64,000 bases of DNA, taken from the NCBI GenBank assembly GCA_041483135.1, contig JBGPFE010000020.1, forward strand, positions 3,586 through 67,585, written 5' to 3'. Below are positions 58,905-64,000 of this stretch, in pieces. Each line of letters starts with the position of its first letter. Position 1 is the stretch's first letter. The translations under genes and the position numbers were made by a program. This stretch comes from PALSA-1004 sp041483135. GTDB taxonomy: Bacteria; Pseudomonadota; Gammaproteobacteria; Burkholderiales; SG8-41. The notes beneath the pieces were generated by a model. That model had not been told where the DNA came from. It saw only the letters and a program-made list of their open reading frames with translations, and searched no databases.

Positions 58905-59321
58905 TTAACCTCCAACCATACGGTGCACGAACGTGGTCAGCAGCGGCAGCTTGGCGGCCGCCAGGCGGAACGCCTCGCGCGCCTCGGCCTCATCGATGCC
59001 GTCCATTTCATACAGCACTTTGCCCGGCACGATCTCGGCGACCCAGTATTCCGGGTTGCCTTTGCCGTTGCCCATGCGCACTTCGGCCGGCTTCCGCGAA
59101 ATCGGCTTGTCCGGGAAAATGCGGATCCAGATGCGGCCGCCGCGTCTGATGTGGCGAGTCATCGCGCGGCGCGCAGCTTCGATCTGGCGCGCAGTCAACC
59201 GGCCGCGCGTGACCGCCTTCAGGCCGTATTCGCCGAAGCTTACCTTGTTGCCGCGAGTCGCCACGCCTTTGTTGCGGCCCTTCTGTTCCTTGCGGTACTT
59301 CCGTCTAGCTGGCTGCAGCAT
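58905..59321 (-). CDS. rplP: Ribosomal protein L16
   Basis: 138 residues from MLQPARRKYRKEQKGRNKGV; RGGRIWIRIFPDKPISRKPA EVRMGNGKGNPEYWV is the central signature. Overlaps rpsC by 17 bases, within the rpsC low-complexity tail. Confidence 0.98.
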   Translation of the reverse strand: MLQPARRKYRKEQKGRNKGVATRGNKVSFGEYGLKAVTRGRLTARQIEAARRAMTRHIRRGGRIWIRIFPDKPISRKPAEVRMGNGKGNPEYWVAEIVPGKVLYEMDGIDEAEAREAFRLAAAKLPLLTTFVHRMVGG

Positions 59322-60075
59322 GTTTCGCTCCTGACCTTCTCTTCTTCGTTGCGGCCTTCGGCGCAGGCTTATCGGACGCGGGTTTGGGTTTATCAGGCAC
59401 GGGCACCTCCGCAGCGGCGACCGGCGCCGCGAGCGGCTGCTCATGCTTGCTCATGATCTCGCCTTTGAACACCCACACCTTGATGCCGATCACGCCATAG
59501 GTGGTCTTGGCTTCGGAAAATCCGTAATCGATGTCCGCGCGCAGCGTATGCAACGGCACGCGGCCCTCGCGGTACCATTCGGTGCGCGCGATCTCGATCC
59601 CGTTCAGCCGTCCCGCGCTCATGATCTTGATGCCCTGCGCGCCGAGCCGCATTGCGTTGGTGATCGCGCGCTTCATCGCACGGCGGAACATGATGCGCTT
59701 CTGCAGCTGCTGCGCGATCGAGTCGGAAATCAGTTGCGCGTCGAGTTCGGGCTTGCGGATTTCCTCGATGTTGATATGCACCGGCACGCGCAGCATCTTC
59801 TGCAGCTGCGCCTTGAGCGATTCGATGTCCTCGCCCTTCTTGCCGATCACGACACCGGGGCGCGCGCTGTATATCGTGATCTTGGCGTTCTTCGCCGGGC
59901 GCTCGATTATGATCTTGCCGACGGCGGCATGCGCGAGCTTCTGTTTCAGAAAATCACGCACCTTGATGTCTTCCTGCAGCATGACCGGGAAGTTCTTGCT
60001 GTTCGCGTACCACTTCGACGACCAGTTGCGCAACACCGAGAGCCGGAAACCGACCGGATGTATTTTTTGTCCCAT
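59305..60075 (-). CDS. rpsC: Ribosomal protein S3 with Pro/Ala/Lys-rich tail
   Basis: 256 residues from MGQKIHPVGFRLSVLRNWSS; KH domain with GVVIGKKGEDIESLKAQLQK, and the S3 C-terminal domain ending VWVFKGEI. About 45 tail residues follow (AAPVAAAEVPVPDKPKPASD, then KKRRSGAKHAA). Tails of S3 vary among betaproteobacteria; this one is on the Pro/Lys-rich side. Confidence 0.97.
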   Translation of the reverse strand: MGQKIHPVGFRLSVLRNWSSKWYANSKNFPVMLQEDIKVRDFLKQKLAHAAVGKIIIERPAKNAKITIYSARPGVVIGKKGEDIESLKAQLQKMLRVPVHINIEEIRKPELDAQLISDSIAQQLQKRIMFRRAMKRAITNAMRLGAQGIKIMSAGRLNGIEIARTEWYREGRVPLHTLRADIDYGFSEAKTTYGVIGIKVWVFKGEIMSKHEQPLAAPVAAAEVPVPDKPKPASDKPAPKAATKKRRSGAKHAAAS

Positions 60076-60077
60076 GA

Positions 60078-60416
60078 CTATTTCCTTCCGTCGCCGACGG
60101 TCAGGTGAATGTGGCAGCTGTGCTTGAGTACACGCACGCCGCGGCCCTTGGCGCGCGCGGAAAATCGCTTCAGCACCGGCCCTTTTTCGACGCAAATACG
60201 CGTCACTTTGAGCTCGTCGATGTCGGCGCCGTCGTTGTGCTCGGCGTTGGCTATCGCGGACTCGAGAACTTTGCGGATGATTGCCGCGCCTTTTTTCGGG
60301 CTGAAAGAAAGGACATTGAGCGCTTTCTCGACCTGCAGGCCGCGGATCTGATCGGCGACCAGCCGGCCTTTCTGTGCCGACAGCCGCACGCCGTTTAGTT
60401 TTGCCTTGGTTTCCAT
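60078..60416 (-). CDS. rplV: Ribosomal protein L22
   Basis: 112 residues from METKAKLNGVRLSAQKGRLV ADQIRGLQVEKAL, start preceded by GAGGG; a start at 60431 that overlaps the rpsS stop is possible. FSARAKGRGVRVLKHSCHIH is the conserved exit-tunnel loop. Confidence 0.97.
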   Translation of the reverse strand: METKAKLNGVRLSAQKGRLVADQIRGLQVEKALNVLSFSPKKGAAIIRKVLESAIANAEHNDGADIDELKVTRICVEKGPVLKRFSARAKGRGVRVLKHSCHIHLTVGDGRK

Positions 60417-60427
60417 TAGCGCATCCC

Positions 60428-60793
60428 TCATTTCTTGGCTGGCGCCGGAGCTGCCGCCGCCGGAGCTGCCGCCGCCGCCCCAGGCGCAGCGACACTCGAT
60501 TTCTTGTCAGCCGCCGCGGCCGCGGCCACGCTGCCGGCCTTGGAGTGGCCCTTGAAAATCCGGGTATGGGAAAACTCGCCGAGTTTGTGGCCGACCATGT
60601 TTTCCGAGATGTAGACCGGAACGTGCTGCTTGCCGTTGTGCACCGCGATCGTCAAGCCCACGAAATCGGGCAGGATGGTCGAGCGCCGCGACCAGGTCTT
60701 GATCGGGCGCTTGTCGTTGGACGCGCGCGCCGCCTCGACCTTGGCCATCAGGTGATAGTCGACGAACGGGCCTTTTTTGATTGAACGTGCCAT
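60428..60793 (-). CDS. rpsS: Ribosomal protein S19 with Ala/Pro-rich tail
   Basis: 121 residues against the usual 91-93. ARSIKKGPFVDYHLMAKVEA through GEFSHTRIFKGHSKAG is normal S19; then comes AAAAAADKKSSVAAPGAAAA and more Ala/Pro ending AKK. The frame is uninterrupted up to the rplV start, so the tail is encoded. Confidence 0.96.
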   Translation of the reverse strand: MARSIKKGPFVDYHLMAKVEAARASNDKRPIKTWSRRSTILPDFVGLTIAVHNGKQHVPVYISENMVGHKLGEFSHTRIFKGHSKAGSVAAAAAADKKSSVAAPGAAAAAPAAAAPAPAKK

Positions 60794-60804
60794 GGTTTAC
60801 CTCG

Positions 60805-61644
60805 TTATGCGGCGCTGACTTTGGCGTGCCGGCGGCGCACGATCATGCTGTTGGTGCGCTTGTTCTTGCGCGTGCGGTAGCCCTTGGTGAGCGTGCCCCA
60901 CGGGCTGACCGGGTCCTGGCCCGCGGCGGTCTTGCCTTCGCCGCCGCCGTGCGGATGGTCGATCGGATTCATCGCGACCCCGCGCACTGTCGGGCGGATG
61001 CCGCGCCAGCGCTGGGCGCCAGCCTTGCCGATCGAACGCAGCGAATTCTCTTCATTGCCGACCTCGCCGATGGTCGCGCGGCAATTCACGTGCACCTTGC
61101 GGATTTCTCCGGAGCGCAGCCGCAGTTGCGCGTAATCGCCTTCGCGCGCCAGGAGTTGCACCGAGGTGCCCGCAGCACGCGCGAGCTGCGCGCCTTTGCC
61201 GGGCAGCATCTCGACGCAGTGCACCGTGGTGCCGACCGGGATGTTTCTGAGCGGCAGCGCGTTGCCGGTCTTGATCGGCGCGTCGGGGCCATTTTGCAGC
61301 TGCATGCCCGCGCTCACGCCCTTGGGTGCGACGATGTAACGGCGCTCGCCGTCGGCGTAGCACACGAGCGCGATGTTGGCGCTGCGGTTCGGATCGTGCT
61401 CGAGGCGCTCCACCTTGGCCACGATGCCGTCCTTATCGCGCTTGAAGTCGATCACGCGATAGTGCTGCTTGTGACCGCCGCCCTGGTGGCGCATCGTGAT
61501 GTGACCAAGATTGTTGCGCCCGGCATTCTTGGTCTGGCGCTCGACGAGCGCCTCATGCGGCCGGCCCTTGTGCAGGTCCGCATTCACCACCTTGACCACC
61601 GCACGGCGGCCCGGGGATGTCGGCTTGACTTTAACGAGTGCCAT
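60805..61644 (-). CDS. rplB: Ribosomal protein L2
   Basis: 279 residues from MALVKVKPTSPGRRAVVKVV; IGKAGAQRWRGIRPTVRGVA MNPIDHPHGGGEGK is the peptidyl-transferase-region signature. Central 23S-binding protein. Start overlaps the rplW stop (TAATG). Confidence 0.98.
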   Translation of the reverse strand: MALVKVKPTSPGRRAVVKVVNADLHKGRPHEALVERQTKNAGRNNLGHITMRHQGGGHKQHYRVIDFKRDKDGIVAKVERLEHDPNRSANIALVCYADGERRYIVAPKGVSAGMQLQNGPDAPIKTGNALPLRNIPVGTTVHCVEMLPGKGAQLARAAGTSVQLLAREGDYAQLRLRSGEIRKVHVNCRATIGEVGNEENSLRSIGKAGAQRWRGIRPTVRGVAMNPIDHPHGGGEGKTAAGQDPVSPWGTLTKGYRTRKNKRTNSMIVRRRHAKVSAA

Positions 61645-61982
61645 TACTTGGTCTCCGCTGCGGCAAAGTTGATCTCCTGGCCAGGCTTGAGGCAGACATA
61701 GGCCTTCTTCCAGTGGTTGCGGCGGCCGACGAAACGGCCGAAGCGCTTTTCCTTGCCCTTGACGTTGGCGACCTGCACCGACAGGACCTCGATTTTCCTG
61801 TCCTTGGTGCTCCACATCAACTCGACCGCGGCCTTGATCTCGGGCTTGGTCGCATCTTGAGCGACGCGGAATATATACTGATTGTTCTTCTCGCCGACGA
61901 ACGTGCTCTTCTCCGACACGATCGGAGCAAGCAGCACCTTCATCAGGCGTTCGGTGTTTCTGGTGCCGGCCGCGGGGCTCAT
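61644..61982 (-). CDS. rplW: Ribosomal protein L23
   Basis: 112 residues: LMKVLLAPIVSEKSTFVGEK NNQYIFRVAQDATKPEIKAA, with a slightly extended N-terminus (SPAAGTRNTE) compared with the usual 100. Binding site of SRP and trigger factor. Confidence 0.97.
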   Translation of the reverse strand: MSPAAGTRNTERLMKVLLAPIVSEKSTFVGEKNNQYIFRVAQDATKPEIKAAVELMWSTKDRKIEVLSVQVANVKGKEKRFGRFVGRRNHWKKAYVCLKPGQEINFAAAETK

Positions 61983-62602
61983 TTCAGCAGCTCCTCGAAT
62001 TTCGCCATCGCGTTCCTGGTCATTAGCACGTTGGCATGACGGATCAGGCTCACCGGATCGGCGTGCGCGACGGCGACGACGTTCACGTTGGGCAGATTGC
62101 GCGACGAGAGCTTCAGGTTCTCATCGACCGCATCAGTGACAATCAAAACGTTCTCGAAGCCCATGTTTTTGACTTTCTGGGCGAGCAGCTTGGTCTTGGG
62201 CGCATCGACAGTAAAGCTGTCGACCACCGCAATCCGTCCTTCGCGTGCGAGCTGCGAGAGGATCGAGCACACGCCCGCGCGGTACATCTTCCGGTTCAGC
62301 TTGTGGCTGAAATTCTCGTCCGGCGTGCTCGGGAAAATCCGGCCGCCGCCGCGCCACAGCGGGCTCGAGGTCATGCCGGCGCGCGCGCGGCCGGTGCCTT
62401 TCTGGCGCCACGGTTTTTTGGTCGAGTGCCTGACGTCGCCGCGGTCTTTCTGCATGCGGGTGCCGCTGCGCCCGTTGGCGAGATACGCGGTCACCACCTG
62501 GTGCACCAGCGCCTCGTTGTAATCGCGCCCGAACACGGCGTCCGGCGCCGCGACCTTCGCAGTCGACCGCCCTTTCTGGTCGATCAGTTTGAGTTCCATC
62601 AT
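61979..62602 (-). CDS. rplD: Ribosomal protein L4
   Basis: 207 residues: RDYNEALVHQVVTAYLANGR, DVRHSTKKPWRQKGTGRARA GMTSSPLWRGGG is the exit-tunnel loop. In E. coli L4 autoregulates the S10 operon. Four-base overlaps with rplC and rplW. Confidence 0.98.
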   Translation of the reverse strand: MMELKLIDQKGRSTAKVAAPDAVFGRDYNEALVHQVVTAYLANGRSGTRMQKDRGDVRHSTKKPWRQKGTGRARAGMTSSPLWRGGGRIFPSTPDENFSHKLNRKMYRAGVCSILSQLAREGRIAVVDSFTVDAPKTKLLAQKVKNMGFENVLIVTDAVDENLKLSSRNLPNVNVVAVAHADPVSLIRHANVLMTRNAMAKFEELLK

Positions 62603-63348
62603 GCACCTGCCTTGGCCGCCGGCTTATCTGCCGGCTTCGCGGCCGGCTTATTTGCCGGCTTCGCGCCCGGCTTGTCTGCCGGTTTATTGGCTGGTTTGCT
62701 GCCCGCCTTGCCAAGCTTGACCGCCGGGTACACGGTGATATCACCGTTTCTCGCGCCGGGAACCGCGCCGCGGATCAGCAGCAATTGGCGCTCCGCATCG
62801 ATGCGCACGATCACGAGATTCTGGGTCGTGCGTTTCACGTCGCCGAGGTGGCCGGTCATCTTCTTGCCGGGGAACACGCGGCCCGGGTCCTGCGCCATCG
62901 AGATCGACCCCGGCTTGTTGTGCGACACCGAGTTGCCGTGGCTCGCGCGATTCGACGAGAAGTGATGGCGCTTGATGACGCCGGCGTAGCCTTTGCCGAT
63001 CGTGGTGCCGGCCACGTCCACTTTCTGGCCGACCTTGAACACGTCGACGCCGATAACGCCGCCGACCTTGAAGCCAGCGATCTGCTCGGGCGTGACGCGG
63101 AATTCTTTCAGCACCGAGCCCGCTTCGACCGCGGCCTTGGCGTAATGTCCGGCAGCCGCTTTGTTGACGCGGCGCGCGCGGCGCTTGCCGTACGCGATCT
63201 GCACCGCGCAGTAGCCGTCGGTTGCAGGCGTCTTGATCTGGGTCACGCGGTTGTCCGACACGTCGACTACGGTCACCGGAATGGAATCTCCATCGTCGGT
63301 AAACACGCGCGTCATGCCGATCTTGCGGCCGACTAATCCTAAACTCAT
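62599..63348 (-). CDS. rplC: Ribosomal protein L3 with K-P-A repeat tail
   Basis: 249 residues from MSLGLVGRKIGMTRVFTDDG; normal L3 core with FSSNRASHGNSVSHNKPGSI SMAQDPGRVF. About 40 extra C-terminal residues consist of KPANKPADKPGAKPANKPAA-type units, encoded by imperfect GCCGGCTT repeats in the DNA (62619-62700). It overlaps rplD by four bases. Confidence 0.97.
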   Translation of the reverse strand: MSLGLVGRKIGMTRVFTDDGDSIPVTVVDVSDNRVTQIKTPATDGYCAVQIAYGKRRARRVNKAAAGHYAKAAVEAGSVLKEFRVTPEQIAGFKVGGVIGVDVFKVGQKVDVAGTTIGKGYAGVIKRHHFSSNRASHGNSVSHNKPGSISMAQDPGRVFPGKKMTGHLGDVKRTTQNLVIVRIDAERQLLLIRGAVPGARNGDITVYPAVKLGKAGSKPANKPADKPGAKPANKPAAKPADKPAAKAGA

Positions 63349-63504
63349 CTTCTTCACCTTTTGTTCAACCACCCCTCGGCCGTGACCTCGGGGCAGGCGC
63401 CAGTTGCAATTGACCGGCAATTCCTTATTTGTGAAACGTGATGCGGCTCGCGCCGCGGTGAAACGTGAAACGAAATTTACTTTTCACATTTCACTTTTCA
63501 CGCC
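63349..63504. repeat. Gap between rpsJ and rplC with GTGAAAC word hairpin
   Basis: A 156-base gap, long for this operon. GTGAAACGTGATG...GTGAAACGTGAAACG (63432-63473) and CTTTTCACATTTCACTTTTC AC (63480-63501) are inverted arms with a 7- to 8-base period. No promoter was clear. Could act as an attenuator-like stem in the S10 leader segment. Confidence 0.7.
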
Positions 63505-63822
63505 TTACAACTTTATTTCAACATCCACTCCCGCCGGCAGGTCGAGCTTCATCAGCGCGTCGACCGTCTTGTCGGTGGGATCGATAATATCCATCAACCG
63601 CAAATGCGTGCGGATCTCGAACTGGTCGCGCGAGGTCTTGTTGGCGTGCGGCGAGCGCAGCACGTCAAACCGCTCCTTGCGCGTCGGCAGCGGCACCGGT
63701 CCCTTGACCACGGCGCCGGTGCGCTTCGCGGTATCCACGATTTCGAGCGCCGACTGGTCGATCAGGCGGTAGTCGAACGCCTTCAGGCGGATACGGATTT
63801 TCTGGCTTTTGACAGTGGCCAT
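63505..63822 (-). CDS. rpsJ: Ribosomal protein S10
   Basis: 105 residues: KIRIRLKAFDYRLIDQSALE IVDTAKRTGA and RTHLRLMDIIDPTDKTVDAL MKLDLPAGVDVEIKL. Also the transcription elongation partner NusE. Immediately downstream of tuf. Confidence 0.98.
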   Translation of the reverse strand: MATVKSQKIRIRLKAFDYRLIDQSALEIVDTAKRTGAVVKGPVPLPTRKERFDVLRSPHANKTSRDQFEIRTHLRLMDIIDPTDKTVDALMKLDLPAGVDVEIKL

Positions 63823-63827
63823 CGCGG

Positions 63828-64000
63828 TTACTCGATGACTTTGGCGACGACGCCGGCGCCGACGGTTTTGCCGCCCTCGCGGATCGCGAAGCGCAAGCCC
63901 TCTTCCATCGCAATGGGCTGGATCAACTGCACCGTGATCGACACGTTGTCCCCCGGCATCACCATCTCGGTGCCCTTCGCCAGCTCAATCGAACCGGTCA
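63828..64000 (-). CDS. tuf: Elongation factor Tu, C-terminal fragment
   Basis: About 57 codons remain; the start lies beyond the window. VMPGDNVSITVQLIQPIAME and GLRFAIREGGKTVGAGVVAK VIE are the C-terminal signature of EF-Tu domain 3. Carries aminoacyl-tRNA to the ribosome. tuf directly before rpsJ is the usual betaproteobacterial order. Confidence 0.97.
   Translation of the reverse strand, partial: TGSIELAKGTEMVMPGDNVSITVQLIQPIAMEEGLRFAIREGGKTVGAGVVAKVIE

Noticed and set aside
62619..62700. GCCGGCTT direct repeats as a possible CRISPR or minisatellite
   Set aside because: They encode the K-P-A tail of L3 in frame, have no unique spacers and no cas genes are near.

Overview
The window reads as chromosome of a GC-rich betaproteobacterium, probably of the Burkholderiales or a related uncultured lineage. 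The grounds are a complete tuf-S10-spc-alpha ribosomal cluster in the proteobacterial order, and a very large number of Bug/TctC periplasmic carboxylate receptors, an expansion best known from Bordetella, Cupriavidus and relatives. No phage, plasmid, transposase, CRISPR array or tRNA gene was recognised.

Layout. 1-48.7 kb is accessory and metabolic territory. It opens with the N-terminus of a Crp/Fnr-type regulator, then an HdeD-like membrane protein, a PAP2 phosphatase, a molybdate-type binding protein and an F420-dependent-type NADP oxidoreductase. From about 4.4 to 47 kb there are twelve TctC receptor genes (one broken) among enzymes of small organic acids and CoA thioesters: a CaiB-type CoA transferase, a CitE-like lyase, two MmgE/PrpD proteins, three carboxymuconolactone-decarboxylase-like proteins, two alpha/beta hydrolases, an old-yellow-enzyme reductase, a nitroreductase, a TauD-type dioxygenase, a GST and an enolase-superfamily enzyme with a frameshift. 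No TctA or TctB membrane subunit is present. Housekeeping or repair genes are interspersed: SRAP/YedK, a DEDDy exonuclease, DNA polymerase IV, a ClpX-like ATPase lacking the zinc domain, DUF488, a SAM hydrolase and an M15 peptidase.

48.8-64 kb is the ribosomal cluster on the minus strand, transcribed from high to low coordinates: tuf(partial)-rpsJ-rplC-rplD-rplW-rplB-rpsS-rplV-rpsC-rplP-rpmC-rpsQ / rplN-rplX-rplE-rpsN-rpsH-rplF-rplR-rpsE-rpmD-rplO-secY-infA-rpmJ / rpsM-rpsK-rpsD-rpoA-rplQ. Clear sigma70-type promoters lie before rplN and rpsM, and a hairpin terminator follows rplQ. Several ribosomal proteins carry Ala/Lys/Pro-rich tails.

The most unusual signal is between the genes: (i) a dispersed hairpin family with a conserved 9-nt GAGTAACAA-like loop and covarying stem; (ii) many intergenic elements built from 7-10-nt words repeated in tandem and often as inverted arms, each locus with its own vocabulary; (iii) a degenerate GGGG(T/A)CGGAGTA-like motif at more than ten intergenic sites; (iv) two MITE-like insertions, one (276 bp with a 5-bp target duplication) splitting a tctC gene and one (109 bp, 17-bp terminal inverted repeats) inside the ribosomal operon, where it supplies the rplR stop codon.
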